A stretch of DNA of 33,368 nucleotides from Candidatus Companilactobacillus pullicola (GCA_019116025.1 DXCM01000072.1:1-33368), one strand, 5' to 3'; positions 1 through 8,845 are shown, counted from the first letter of the stretch. Notes: generated by a model not told the origin, from the sequence alone. Program-made: numbers and translations.

Positions 1-4
1 AATA

Positions 5-122
5 GTGTGGTGGCGATAGCGAGAAGGATACACCTGTTCCCATGCCGAACACAGAAGTTAAGCTTCTCCACGCCGAAAGTAGTTGGTGGGAAACTACCCG
101 CGAGGATAGGTAGCTGCCACGC
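5..122 (+). rRNA. rrf: 5S ribosomal RNA
   Basis: This is the 5S rRNA of the large ribosomal subunit. The internal stretch CATGCCGAACACAGAAGTTAA and the 3' segment GATAGGTAGCTGCCACGC are typical of Firmicutes 5S. The first and last ~9 bases pair (helix I), which sets the approximate ends. It is followed at once by an intrinsic terminator, as expected for the last gene of an rRNA operon, so 16S and 23S genes should lie just to the left of the window. Confidence 0.96.
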
Positions 123-130
123 TAATGATA

Positions 131-160
131 AGAGATCAACTTAGGTTGATCTCTTTTTTT
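131..160 (+). terminator. Intrinsic terminator of the rRNA operon
   Basis: The arms AGAGATCAAC and GTTGATCTCT pair around a short loop and run into seven or more T residues. It sits directly behind the 5S gene. Confidence 0.92.
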
Positions 161-596
161 GTGCTTTAAAATATGTTTTCAGAAATTATAAAAATACTTT
201 TTCAATTTATTAATTTCAGATTAGTTGTAAGAACTATTTTAAAGGGCATTTCATTTTACAAATGAAATGCCCTTTTCAAAACCCTTATTGTTTATTATGA
301 AATAAAGCTTAGCATTTTGAAAAAATACGATTCTTTCAATCTATATTTTTACTTTTTATGAAAATTATTTTTTTCTGAATTAAGGAACCATCAAGGGCTA
401 TACTTATTTAAAATAAGGCGTAAAATAACTTATTGGTATAGATAATAAAATATATTCATATTTCTATAAATATCTTGTCTATTTATTTAAGTTCCAAAAT
501 GTTGTGGGTTAGTTATTTAAAAAAATATTTACAATAATATAAATAAACACTATAAAAATTTGAGTATGTTCTATTATAATAGAATTAATTCTATCT
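161..596. other. AT-rich intergenic region with one long hairpin
   Basis: There is no gene in this 436-bp spacer. A symmetrical hairpin at 241-276 (AAAGGGCATTTCAT against ATGAAATGCCCTTT) has A residues before it and T residues after it and could end transcription from either side. The rest is poly-A/T-rich sequence without a recognisable element until the promoter of the downstream regulator. Confidence 0.6.
528..556 (+). promoter_or_regulatory. Likely sigma-A promoter of the Mga-like gene
   Basis: A TTTACA -35 (528-533) and a TATAAA -10 (551-556) are separated by 17 bp. A second TATAAT hexamer at 575-580 has no good -35 at the right distance. Transcription would start ~50 bases before the gene. 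Confidence 0.5.
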
Positions 597-611
597 ATGG
601 GGGTGGAGTTC

Positions 612-2225
612 TTGGATAGCTTTACTGACTTATTTTTATCGAAGTCCGAAATCGAAAAAATACAATTATTTAATAAAATAAAGTTAATAAGGACTAATCA
701 GCTTGCTAGCGCAGATCTTATCGGAACATATCGTAACCGAGACATTAAGGTAAAGGATATTAATTTACGAAAAGCTGCCTATCAAATGAATAAGAGTTAT
801 GGTAGCGTCTATAATACTTTTTTAGGAATTCAAGAGGATTTTAAACGAATTCTAAAGAAAAAGAAGTATTCGACTGAGGAAATGTTCGACGTTACTAGGG
901 ATGCTTATCATGCTTATTTAACGACTAATTCTGATGGTTATCTATTCTTAGATGCCATTGTAAAGGAAAAGGAAAGTTCATTTAAACATTTCTATCAAAC
1001 ACTTGATAGTAGTAAGGCAACTGTCTTACGTCATTTAAAGCCGATGAGGGGCTATTTGAAACGTTTTGGTGTCAGAATAGCTTATGAACCAATGCGCTTC
1101 GTAGGTGATGAGGAATCTATCCGTTTGGCTATCGCAGCATTGTATTGGAATGCTACTCGGGGATACGTATGGCCATTTGAAGATTTCACACAAAAGACTG
1201 CTTTTAAAGTTGTTGATATTGCGTTAGATAAATATCGTTTAAAACCAACAAACTATATTACTAAGACTTTCTATGCTTACGTCGTTATGGCTCATTTGTA
1301 TCGTATTATCGCTGGAAATCACGTAACTAACATGGATGCTTTGAATGTCATTAATTATCCTTTCCCTAACATTTTCGAAAGTGCCGGTCCAATGCTTGAG
1401 GGGGACACTGGTAGCGAAAAGGTTCGTGAATTGAAACGTGCCATTAAAGAAGATGTCAGCTATGAGGAGCAAATGTTCCAATCAGCCGATTTCTATATTC
1501 TTTTGATGTGTGTTCCAGCAACATTTGAGGTGTCAGAAGATTATCTTCAATCAGTATCAAAACAATTAGTCAGATATAATCCTTTATTTGCTAACTTTAT
1601 TGATGATTTCTTGGAATTGATTCCAATTGACGTTGAACAAACAATCTCTGATATGGCAATGTCACATAGTGAATTTTTGAGATATAAATATAATTTAACT
1701 ACATGTATTATTGGTGTATTGGCTTTGGATCATAATTATATTGAGATTCTTAACTTGTACTCTGGGTTTGGCGATGCCATCAGTAAATTGAATGATGAAG
1801 GACTGGAGAGTAAAATCTATTCAACTGTTCAACATTTGATGCTTCGTGATAAGTATCAATCATTGACTGGAAAAGCTAAACAAATTTCAGAGGCTATCTA
1901 TGCAATCGCCTATAGATTCTTCTCACTATATAATAAGAACATTCAGGTCAAAGTTTATCTTGAACTTGAATCATTCTTCTTAGTTTATTCAGATTTATCA
2001 GTGACATTACAATCATTGCCATACGCTAAGATCGTCAGTGATCCTAAAGAGGCTGATATTATTGTCACGGCCAATAGTGCTAATCCACCAGAAGACCAAA
2101 TGAATGATAATGTATGTATCTATCGTTGGATGTATAACGGTGTAGATGGACAAATGGGTGGCTTATTAAACTTAATTTACAAGATCTGGACTGAAGAAAA
2201 GGTTAACGAAAATCCAAATCTTTAG
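612..2225 (+). CDS. Mga-type helix-turn-helix transcriptional regulator
   Basis: This is a ~537-residue DNA-binding regulator of the Mga/AtxA type. The first ~90 residues resemble the HTH_Mga domain. Residues ~120-190 carry the second, characteristic Mga region, with SSKATVLRHLKPMRGYLKRF followed by GDEESIRLAIAALYW and a WPF motif. The last ~80 residues (IVSDPKEADIIVTANS) look like the EIIB-like domain that ends these proteins, often linked to PTS-dependent control. The frame is open from an ATG at 597, but a GGGGGTGGAG ribosome-binding site covers that ATG and lies 3-4 bases before an in-frame TTG at 612, so TTG is the better start. Mga proteins usually activate surface or metabolic genes; the target here is unknown. 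The next operon and the lectin/WxL surface gene are nearby candidates by position only. Confidence 0.75.
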   Translation: MDSFTDLFLSKSEIEKIQLFNKIKLIRTNQLASADLIGTYRNRDIKVKDINLRKAAYQMNKSYGSVYNTFLGIQEDFKRILKKKKYSTEEMFDVTRDAYHAYLTTNSDGYLFLDAIVKEKESSFKHFYQTLDSSKATVLRHLKPMRGYLKRFGVRIAYEPMRFVGDEESIRLAIAALYWNATRGYVWPFEDFTQKTAFKVVDIALDKYRLKPTNYITKTFYAYVVMAHLYRIIAGNHVTNMDALNVINYPFPNIFESAGPMLEGDTGSEKVRELKRAIKEDVSYEEQMFQSADFYILLMCVPATFEVSEDYLQSVSKQLVRYNPLFANFIDDFLELIPIDVEQTISDMAMSHSEFLRYKYNLTTCIIGVLALDHNYIEILNLYSGFGDAISKLNDEGLESKIYSTVQHLMLRDKYQSLTGKAKQISEAIYAIAYRFFSLYNKNIQVKVYLELESFFLVYSDLSVTLQSLPYAKIVSDPKEADIIVTANSANPPEDQMNDNVCIYRWMYNGVDGQMGGLLNLIYKIWTEEKVNENPNL

Positions 2226-2234
2226 TGAAAAAAG

Positions 2235-2263
2235 TTGCAACAATTTTCAGAATATATTATGAT
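2235..2263 (+). promoter_or_regulatory. Sigma-A promoter of the MFS operon
   Basis: TTGCAA (2235-2240) and TATGAT (2258-2263) are separated by exactly 17 bp. The predicted start near 2270 gives an untranslated leader of ~205 nt before the MFS gene. Confidence 0.65.
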
Positions 2264-2269
2264 GAGGGT

Positions 2270-2474
2270 TGTGCGATGAGTCGAGAGCCGTCGAATTAGG
2301 ACGGCACTTATGAAGGTAGGGTATCGAGCACTACTCACCGGATTTGTGAGGGATATCTATAGAAACTGGATGTGAACCGGAATCTATTTACTCATTTTGA
2401 GTACTACCAAAAAAACCATGGTTAATTTATACCATGGTTTTTTTTATAGGAAAATTTATAGAAGAGGTGAAAAA
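2270..2474 (+). promoter_or_regulatory. Structured 5' leader with terminator: candidate riboswitch or attenuator
   Basis: The leader runs from the predicted transcription start to the MFS start codon. Visible pairings are ATGAGT (2276-2281) with ACTCAT (2390-2395), closing the whole structure; a strong hairpin GCCGTC/GACGGC (2287-2305); and GGTAG (2315-2319), which can pair locally with CTAC (2330-2333) or distally with CTACC (2404-2408). That last choice is a possible switch. An intrinsic terminator follows at 2411-2445. A 21-codon ORF (2310-2375, ATGAAGGTAGGG to TGA) with an AGGA 8 bases upstream could be a leader peptide, so ribosome-dependent attenuation is an alternative to ligand sensing. 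I do not recognise any known riboswitch or T-box consensus. Confidence 0.55.
2411..2445 (+). terminator. Leader terminator before the MFS gene
   Basis: AAAACCATGGT (2412-2422) pairs perfectly with ACCATGGTTTT (2431-2441) and is followed by more T residues. It lies between a good promoter and the MFS start codon, so it can act as a conditional stop for the operon. It may also terminate read-through from the Mga-like gene. Confidence 0.85.
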
Positions 2475-3665
2475 ATGCGAGCACAAAGAATATGGTTACT
2501 ACTTTTAAATATTGCGTTCAATTTGGTAATGGGATTCATTTTACCGGTTAATACGATCTTCATTCATAAAAATCTGCATGAAACCTTGGTAACAGCAGGT
2601 TTTACTTTGATGGTCTATTCAGCTTTTATGATGATTGGTAACGCAATGGGCGGTATTATGTTTGATCGTTTTTCAAAACGTGGGACATTGTATATCGGTT
2701 ATATTATTTCTATCGTATCTTTATTAGGTATGTCAGTTCATCATGTTTGGCCTACATATGCCATTATGTTATTCATTTTAGGATTCGGAATGGGACTTAT
2801 TTATACGGCGGTCAATGCCTATACCGCGTTCGTAGCTGAACAAATGGTAGGTAATAGCCGAGTCGTCTTTAATAATATGTATTTGGCATCAAATATTGGT
2901 ATCGCTGTAGGTTCAACAGCGGTTGGATTCATATTCAAGTGGAGCATTTTTCTTACTTTCTTCATACCAATGTTGTTATTTGTTTTAAGTGCAATTATTT
3001 TGATGTTTAAAGCCAATTTATTGGAGCATGTTTCAGAACACAGTGATTCTGAGCAACAAGCCAACTTTGAAAATGACGATGTTGATCCACGAATTGAGAT
3101 TGGCTCGGAACGTTTTAATTTAAATCTCTTCATTATTTGTGCTTCTATCTTCATTGTCTGGTTAGGTTACTCACAGTGGGACAGTAACTTGTCAGCTTAT
3201 ATGTTGAATCAAGGTTACACAACACGTGAATACGGACTTGTCTTTACAATTAATGCCGGTTCATTGTTGATCATTCAACCAGTAATGAATCGTGTCATCT
3301 CAAAAATCTTTAAACTTTTGAAATATCAAATTTTTATTGGAACAGTCATTATGGGATCATCATTCTTATTATTACCAGGGGCAAAAACTTATCTAGCATT
3401 TGTAATTAGTATGTTAGTGTTAACTGTTGGTGAATCAATGGTCTTTCCAACCATACCAGCTCTGTTGAGTAAAATGTCGACGAAACGTAATCGTGGAACT
3501 TTCCAAAGTTTCTACAGCATCTTTGGATCATTAGGACGTGCGGTTGGTCCTTATGCAGGTAGTTTGATTATTACTGCATTATCATTCTCAACATTATTTG
3601 TTGGCATTACTATTTCAATGATTATCGTAGCCGTTGCTATGATAGGCGTTAAAGAATTAGCGTAA
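2475..3665 (+). CDS. Major facilitator superfamily transporter, probable exporter
   Basis: A 396-residue integral membrane protein with about 12 hydrophobic helices split by a charged loop near the middle (around LLEHVSEHSDSEQQANFEND). The loop after helix 2 carries an MFS motif-A-like sequence (GGIMFDRFSKRGTLY). The frame is open 26 codons further upstream, but those codons fall in the leader terminator, and GAAGAGGTGA sits just before the ATG at 2475, so that start is used. The family moves small solutes by proton coupling. The relation to drug-efflux MFS proteins is a general resemblance and the substrate is unknown. It is the first gene of a five-gene operon and lies directly behind the structured leader, which suggests its level is set by an intracellular signal or by translation stress. 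Confidence 0.8.
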   Translation: MRAQRIWLLLLNIAFNLVMGFILPVNTIFIHKNLHETLVTAGFTLMVYSAFMMIGNAMGGIMFDRFSKRGTLYIGYIISIVSLLGMSVHHVWPTYAIMLFILGFGMGLIYTAVNAYTAFVAEQMVGNSRVVFNNMYLASNIGIAVGSTAVGFIFKWSIFLTFFIPMLLFVLSAIILMFKANLLEHVSEHSDSEQQANFENDDVDPRIEIGSERFNLNLFIICASIFIVWLGYSQWDSNLSAYMLNQGYTTREYGLVFTINAGSLLIIQPVMNRVISKIFKLLKYQIFIGTVIMGSSFLLLPGAKTYLAFVISMLVLTVGESMVFPTIPALLSKMSTKRNRGTFQSFYSIFGSLGRAVGPYAGSLIITALSFSTLFVGITISMIIVAVAMIGVKELA

Positions 3666-3678
3666 GTGAGGGAATATC

Positions 3679-4575
3679 ATGATAATTTTTCTTTTGATAT
3701 TGTTATTACTAGTCGTTCTAATTTTGAACGCCTTTTTTTTATTTATTCAAAAAAGAGGTTCAAAGGCTTTAGGTGGTGAAGCACCTAAGGTCAAAATGGA
3801 TGAAGGATTAGTTGAACAAACAGAAATATTTTTAAAAAAGCCAAAACAAGAATGGAAAATAAATTCGAAATTTAATCATAGTCAGTTATATGGTTGGTTT
3901 ACCGATAATCAAAGTACTACAACTGTTATTCTGGTTCATGGCTTTGGTGTTGATCATAAATCTTTAGACGTACATGCCCAACTGTTTGATAGATTAGGCT
4001 TAAATATTTTGCAGATTGATAACCAGGCTGCTGGTAAGAGTGAAGGTAAGTACTTGGGCTTTGGTTATATTGAAAGTTTGGATTTATTGGAATGGATAAA
4101 GGAAGTTAATAAAAAATTTCCTAGTGGTAAGATTATTCTTTTTGGTGCTTCCATGGGAGCTGCTACAGTAATGTTGACAACTCAGTATCAATTACCAAAG
4201 AATGTTAAACTAGTTATTGAAGATTCTGGATACACGAGTGCCTCGAAAATCTTGAGTTATCATTGTCAAAAAAGGTATCATATTAAAGGCAGATATTTGA
4301 TCAAGGGAATTTCACTAGTCTCTAAAGTACGGGCTGGTTTTTCATATGCAGAGGCTGATTGTACGAAAGCTTTGGAAAAAAATACCTTGCCGATCTTATT
4401 TATGCATGGAAAAAATGATTTTACAGTTCCATTCGAAATGCGTGAAAAGTTATTAACATGTGGAAAATTCCCGAGAATGTCTTATGAAAGTCAAGGGGTT
4501 CATATCAGGAGCTACTATGTGGATTCTAAAAAATATCAAGGTGCTGTGGAAAACTTTTTGAAAGAGTACCTCTAG
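3679..4575 (+). CDS. Membrane-anchored alpha/beta hydrolase
   Basis: A 298-residue protein with one N-terminal transmembrane segment (residues ~2-25) and an alpha/beta-hydrolase domain. The oxyanion-hole region is LVHGFGVDHKS. The nucleophile elbow is FGASMGAAT (Ser in G-x-S-x-G). The acidic residue is likely in HGKNDFTVP and the catalytic His in GVHIRSYY near the end. It resembles the broad YqkD-like family of Firmicutes esterase/peptidase-like hydrolases facing the cell surface or cytoplasm. The substrate cannot be predicted. It starts 13 bp after the MFS gene with GTGAGGGA upstream and is part of the same operon. Confidence 0.8.
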   Translation: MIIFLLILLLLVVLILNAFFLFIQKRGSKALGGEAPKVKMDEGLVEQTEIFLKKPKQEWKINSKFNHSQLYGWFTDNQSTTTVILVHGFGVDHKSLDVHAQLFDRLGLNILQIDNQAAGKSEGKYLGFGYIESLDLLEWIKEVNKKFPSGKIILFGASMGAATVMLTTQYQLPKNVKLVIEDSGYTSASKILSYHCQKRYHIKGRYLIKGISLVSKVRAGFSYAEADCTKALEKNTLPILFMHGKNDFTVPFEMREKLLTCGKFPRMSYESQGVHIRSYYVDSKKYQGAVENFLKEYL

Positions 4576-4584
4576 GAGAAAATA

Positions 4585-5061
4585 ATGAAAATCAAAGTTA
4601 CCGATTTTATTGAGAATATTCAAGAAGAAAAATTTAAGCAAACTAAATTAGATATTAGTAAAGATGACTTGTTGCAAGAGGATTTATGGTCATTGAACAA
4701 GACTAAGGAACAATTGGAAAAAGATCTTGCTGATAATGAGCTCTCACAAATTATCATTCACGTTGCTGATGCTGAGTTCCCAATTGATTATTATTTGGAA
4801 ACAGGAATCATCAATTTACCTTTTGCCGATGCTAAGAAAGTTACCCACTTCTTCGATGATGATGCTGAAGCTGAGACAAAATTCTATCTCTCCACTGTTT
4901 GTGACTACCTCAATGTTTCTAAATTCCATATTGATTTAATTTCTGAAAATAGCTTAAAAAATGATGAAATTAAGCACGCAATGGATATAATGAAAGAGAA
5001 CTATGAAACTTCTTTAGAGAACTTCTCTAAAAAAGATGAAGAGGAAAAAGAGGAAAAATAA
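4585..5061 (+). CDS. Acidic cytoplasmic protein of unknown function
   Basis: I do not recognise this 158-residue protein. It has no signal peptide or membrane segment and is rich in Asp, Glu and Lys. It ends in a highly charged tail (SKKDEEEKEEK) and has a mixed alpha/beta middle (IIIHVADAEFPIDYYLETGI). A GGAGAA ribosome-binding site sits just before the ATG. Its stop codon overlaps the next start by one base (TAATG), so it is translationally coupled to the TauE/SafE permease. It may be an accessory or regulatory partner of that permease, but this rests only on position. Confidence 0.7.
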   Translation: MKIKVTDFIENIQEEKFKQTKLDISKDDLLQEDLWSLNKTKEQLEKDLADNELSQIIIHVADAEFPIDYYLETGIINLPFADAKKVTHFFDDDAEAETKFYLSTVCDYLNVSKFHIDLISENSLKNDEIKHAMDIMKENYETSLENFSKKDEEEKEEK

Positions 5062-5903
5062 TGAATTCAATGCTACTACTTTTAGTAATGGGAGTAGGAG
5101 CTGGAGTTCTTGGTGCAATTTTAGGAATTGGTGGAGGAATGATTATTACGCCGGTTCTAACTATTATGATGGGGTTAGATATTAAGTATGCAATCGGTGC
5201 TAGTATCATCTCTGTTATTGCCACGAGTTCTGGTTCCACAATTGCGTACTTAAAAGACGACATGTTAAATTTGCGTGTGGCCATGTTCTTGGAAATTGCG
5301 ACAACCGTTGGTGCTATTATGGGTGCCTTATTGGTAGGTGTATTTTCAAGTAATTTCTTATATGTCTTATTTGGTTTCTTCCTACTTTATTCAACTTACA
5401 ATATGATCCGTAAGTTGATGGATAAAAAAGGTGAGAATGTTTATACCGGACATGATCCAATCGTCGATAAATTTAAATTGGCAAGTACTTATTATGATAA
5501 AGCGGAGCAGAAACAAGTTGATTATTCAATGAAAAACGTTCCTGGTGGTTTTATCATGATGTGGGCTGCTGGTTTAGCCAGTGGTTTATTGGGTATTGGT
5601 AGTGGTGCCTTCAAGGTTATTGCTATGGATACAATTATGAAAATGCCATTGAAGCCATCAAGTGCTACTAGTAATTTGATGATGGGTGTTACTGCAGCAG
5701 CTAGTGCTACAGTATACTTCTTTAATGGTTCAATTCGTCCCGATATTGCTGCACCATTGGCAATCGGTGTTTTAGCTGGAGCAACTATTGGTGCCCGTTT
5801 GATGCAAGTCTTGAAGCCAAGAATCATCAGAATGATTTTTATTCCTATTATTCTTTACATGGGAGTACAAATGGCTCTTAAAGGATTTGGGGTGAATATC
5901 TAA
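5061..5903 (+). CDS. TauE/SafE (TSUP) family membrane permease
   Basis: A 280-residue membrane protein with about eight helices in two repeated halves. Each half starts with a glycine-rich segment typical of TSUP proteins: GVGAGVLGAILGIGGGMIITPVL near the N-terminus and AAGLASGLLGIGSGAFKV in the middle. Family members move sulfite, sulfoacetate, taurine-derived or other small organic anions across the membrane, mainly outwards; the substrate here is not known. The start overlaps the stop of the upstream acidic protein and its own stop overlaps the next start by one base. That next gene encodes a DUF1634 protein, a frequent partner of TSUP permeases, and the pair probably forms one complex. 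Confidence 0.87.
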   Translation: MNSMLLLLVMGVGAGVLGAILGIGGGMIITPVLTIMMGLDIKYAIGASIISVIATSSGSTIAYLKDDMLNLRVAMFLEIATTVGAIMGALLVGVFSSNFLYVLFGFFLLYSTYNMIRKLMDKKGENVYTGHDPIVDKFKLASTYYDKAEQKQVDYSMKNVPGGFIMMWAAGLASGLLGIGSGAFKVIAMDTIMKMPLKPSSATSNLMMGVTAAASATVYFFNGSIRPDIAAPLAIGVLAGATIGARLMQVLKPRIIRMIFIPIILYMGVQMALKGFGVNI

Positions 5904-6268
5904 TGAATAATAATACACATGAAGAAACTCGACAGGTTGAATTAGTAATTGGTAAAATTTTGCGTATCGGTGTTGTCACTTCAGCAATCGTTATTTTAAT
6001 AGGTATGGCCTTGTACTTTATGAGTGGTAGCGGCTATGCCTCAGGTGAATTTCCACGTCGATTTATGGAAATCTTTGCTGGTGTAGCGGCTGGAAAATCA
6101 TATGCGGTAATTATGCTAGGTGTCTTCCTACTTATTTTGACACCAGTATTACGTGTTGTAGTTTCTATTTACGCTTTTTATAAAGAACACGATAATCTCT
6201 ATGTAATTATTACAACAATCGTTTTAGTTATTCTGATTTTTGCTATGTTTATGGGATATCGAAGTTAG
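5903..6268 (+). CDS. DUF1634 family small membrane protein
   Basis: A 121-residue protein with three hydrophobic segments (around residues 20-40, 65-90 and 98-117). It has the DUF1634 pattern: an N-terminal RIGVVTSAIVILIGMALY helix, a central AGKSYAVIMLGVFLLILTPVLRV segment and a last helix after EHDNLYV. It is coupled by a TAATG overlap to the TSUP permease. DUF1634 genes usually sit beside such permeases, so a role as an accessory subunit is likely; no biochemical function is established that I know of. It is the last gene of the operon, followed by a strong terminator. Confidence 0.85.
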   Translation: MNNNTHEETRQVELVIGKILRIGVVTSAIVILIGMALYFMSGSGYASGEFPRRFMEIFAGVAAGKSYAVIMLGVFLLILTPVLRVVVSIYAFYKEHDNLYVIITTIVLVILIFAMFMGYRS

Positions 6269-6280
6269 TTGAAAATAAAT

Positions 6281-6335
6281 AAAAAGAGCCTGATGTGATA
6301 ATAAATGAATATCACATCAGGCTCTTTTTATTTTT
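6281..6335. terminator. Bidirectional terminator between convergent units
   Basis: The arms AAAAGAGCCTGATGTGAT and ATCACATCAGGCTCTTTT form an 18-bp stem flanked by A and T tracts. It ends the MFS operon on the plus strand and the lectin/WxL gene on the minus strand. Confidence 0.93.
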
Positions 6336-6336
6336 C

Positions 6337-8646
6337 TTAGTTATCAATAGAATCAATTAGTGACCACGATATTGTACTTGTGTAGATTCCAGCTTTATTA
6401 CCTTTATTTATCGCTAATAGTATTCCACTATCAGTGGTCCAAGAATCCGCAATATTTTTAATTTGTGTGTCATCGGTATCTTTCGTATGCGTGGCGACGG
6501 AAAAACCGTTTTTGATGCTGTGATTTTTGCCATTGGCATCTCGATAAAAAAGGTTACCTAATAATTTATTCTTATCTTTATCAGTTGAGACCAGATCGTC
6601 AGCTTGGGCTTGAACAGACCACCGACTTCCCTTTTCTCGACTGTCAACAACATTAATTTGCCATTTACCAAGTCGAGGCAGTATTTCATCAGTGAAGGAA
6701 CCGTTAATGGGTTTGAACGAAACTATGTTTTGTACATAATCAAATGCTAAATTCCCACCGACGGTGATTTGTCGCGTAATAGTATTACTGGTATTGCCAT
6801 CCTGATCTGTAACGTAGAAGGAAACCGTATTGATTTTTTCCAGTGAATCACTGCTTATTGGGAGATTAAATTTACCAGATGAATCAACGATATTTTGCAT
6901 TTCAGTAGAACTATTATTTAATTTTTGATGCACAGTTAAATTCTGATAGTAGGGATTGTTATTACTACCAGCATAAGTTACCTGGGCTGGAATATTAACA
7001 TCTTCATTTTCTTTTACCTTGATGATATTAGGGGAATCACTATCTAGATTTAATTTTCTAGACCTAATTTTAAAAGGAATAGTATTGGCATCTGTAATAA
7101 GATTATCACCTTCGAAAGAAGCATGGGCCGAAGGAACCGTTAGAGTTTCTGAAGCATTTTTTTCAGTTTTACCATGTAACTCGATGATGGCAGTCCTACT
7201 ATTAGGAGTAAGTTTATCTGGGAGTTGAAATTTAAGCTCGGAATTATTAAAAACGTTTGGATCTATTTGGTGTGGCTTGTTGTCTAATGAGTCTGGATAA
7301 GTTATTGTTCCGCTAGTGAATTTAATATGAGTAGGTACATTTATTTTTGCATTGATTTTGTCCCAATTCTTAGTCCAACCTTTATAATTCAGCGTATAAG
7401 TGTATCTAATATCACTGTTGGGATCGACGGTATTGTTACTTTCAGTGATTTCACTCCCACCTTGAGAATCGTCATAAATAGCCGGAGTTGCTTCAGCATC
7501 AACGAATGAGGGGATGGATTCGAAAACTAGTAAGTTATTTTCAGAGTATCTACCGGTAGATCCAGTGAATCCCCAGTAAAGTTTAGTATTATCTCCTGTT
7601 AGTCCAAAGTTTTTTGTATCAATATTGAAAGATGTTTGTACTACATCGTTGGTAATAGGAGCTCCTGTACTTGGATTTTTGTCGTTGTAAGCGTAAGTTA
7701 TAGTTCCTTGTGAATGATCGGTATCACTTTTAGGTGTCCAAGTAATAGTAACGTGATGCCATTGACCATCTACTAAATGAGGTCGGATTTTATAGTTATT
7801 TCCGTGATTCATTGTAATGTATCTTGGAAAATTGCTCATATCATTTATATAGGTAGTTTCCAAAGCTGGATAATTACCAGCAATATGACGATTAGAGTTA
7901 CTACTACCTCCGGAAACATCTAAGTCAAAGGAAACACCTTCACCAGTTCCAGAGGAGTTTGGTTTTTCTCGATTGACGAAAGTATCAAACTCTAAAGCCC
8001 AACTATTTTGAATGGCTGTTTTTGTAGTCTTAGCAACGGAACTATGATCACCATGGTCCCAATCAGCCCCCCAGACACCCAAAGCTTGTCCATTAACTGG
8101 AATTCCGTCTGCGGAGAGTGCAATTGAATTTTCTGCATTATTATCGTTCTGGAGAACAAAGGCCATTCCATCACCGACTAATTTTGAAGGATCCTTATTT
8201 GGATTTGTATCAGGACCAAAATAGAGCCACATTGAGGCTTTTTGGGGATGTCGAATATCAAAATAATTATCAGCGTTTCTATTACTCCATACAGCACCAG
8301 TCTGATAGGTACCATTGGTCATTTTAATTACACTGGTTCCTTTAGTATCTGGATTAGTCGATTGGGTTATTTGAGCATTATTAGTCGTACTTGAATTGAA
8401 CATATTATTTGAAGGTACAATAACCGGTCTACCCAAACGTTTTTCGGCTGCCTTTTGGAAATCAGCAACGACAAAGGCATTATTATCCCAATTCAATCCT
8501 TTAGGTGTGTGTGATAAAGCATACTCATAGTCAGCATTATCATCCGCTTTAACTATTTGGATATGATTAAATAAATAAAGTACGAGTAAAAGCATTATCC
8601 CAATAAAGATTAATAATAGTTGTTTCAAACCATTACGTTTAGTCAT
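6337..8646 (-). CDS. Secreted L-type-lectin/WxL-domain surface protein
   Basis: A 769-residue exported protein. The N-terminus has a TKRNG start, a hydrophobic segment and a signal-peptidase-like site before DDNADYEY. Residues ~30-400 resemble the legume-type lectin fold found in Lactobacillaceae adhesins (GDGMAFVLQND, ALGVWGADWD, WALEFDTFVN, GQWHHVTITW). Residues ~400-620 look like Ig-like or bacterial surface repeats. The last ~130 residues fit the WxL cell-wall-binding domain (LGKWQINVVD, SRWSVQAQA, and the final ISWSLIDS). WxL domains attach non-covalently to the peptidoglycan surface. There is no LPxTG motif. An ATG 15 bases upstream lacks a ribosome-binding site, while AAAGGA precedes the chosen start. 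No DUF916 or csc-cluster partner lies nearby, so it is an orphan WxL gene. Likely role: adhesion to glycans. Confidence 0.82.
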   Translation of the reverse strand: MTKRNGLKQLLLIFIGIMLLLVLYLFNHIQIVKADDNADYEYALSHTPKGLNWDNNAFVVADFQKAAEKRLGRPVIVPSNNMFNSSTTNNAQITQSTNPDTKGTSVIKMTNGTYQTGAVWSNRNADNYFDIRHPQKASMWLYFGPDTNPNKDPSKLVGDGMAFVLQNDNNAENSIALSADGIPVNGQALGVWGADWDHGDHSSVAKTTKTAIQNSWALEFDTFVNREKPNSSGTGEGVSFDLDVSGGSSNSNRHIAGNYPALETTYINDMSNFPRYITMNHGNNYKIRPHLVDGQWHHVTITWTPKSDTDHSQGTITYAYNDKNPSTGAPITNDVVQTSFNIDTKNFGLTGDNTKLYWGFTGSTGRYSENNLLVFESIPSFVDAEATPAIYDDSQGGSEITESNNTVDPNSDIRYTYTLNYKGWTKNWDKINAKINVPTHIKFTSGTITYPDSLDNKPHQIDPNVFNNSELKFQLPDKLTPNSRTAIIELHGKTEKNASETLTVPSAHASFEGDNLITDANTIPFKIRSRKLNLDSDSPNIIKVKENEDVNIPAQVTYAGSNNNPYYQNLTVHQKLNNSSTEMQNIVDSSGKFNLPISSDSLEKINTVSFYVTDQDGNTSNTITRQITVGGNLAFDYVQNIVSFKPINGSFTDEILPRLGKWQINVVDSREKGSRWSVQAQADDLVSTDKDKNKLLGNLFYRDANGKNHSIKNGFSVATHTKDTDDTQIKNIADSWTTDSGILLAINKGNKAGIYTSTISWSLIDSIDN

Positions 8647-8845
8647 GAATATTCCTTTCATATGACAAAATCACTCTACAAAGAAATCTTAACAAATAAA
8701 AGAATATTTAACATGCCATATAACTCTAAAAAATATTGTGTTTTTATATATAAAAAATAAATAAATAATACAAATAAATATTATTTATTTTGTGGAGATA
8801 AAAGTACTTTAAGAGAGTGAAATTAGATTGTGTGAAATATAATAG

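Noticed and set aside
2260-2370. Hammerhead-like core (GATGAGTC and GAAAC) in the MFS leader
   Set aside because: The stems needed around a hammerhead core and the cleavage site are not present; the motifs are short and likely chance.
2270-2474. T-box in the MFS leader
   Set aside because: The conserved T-box sequence (AGGGTGGNACCGCG-like) is absent and no specifier-loop pattern was found.
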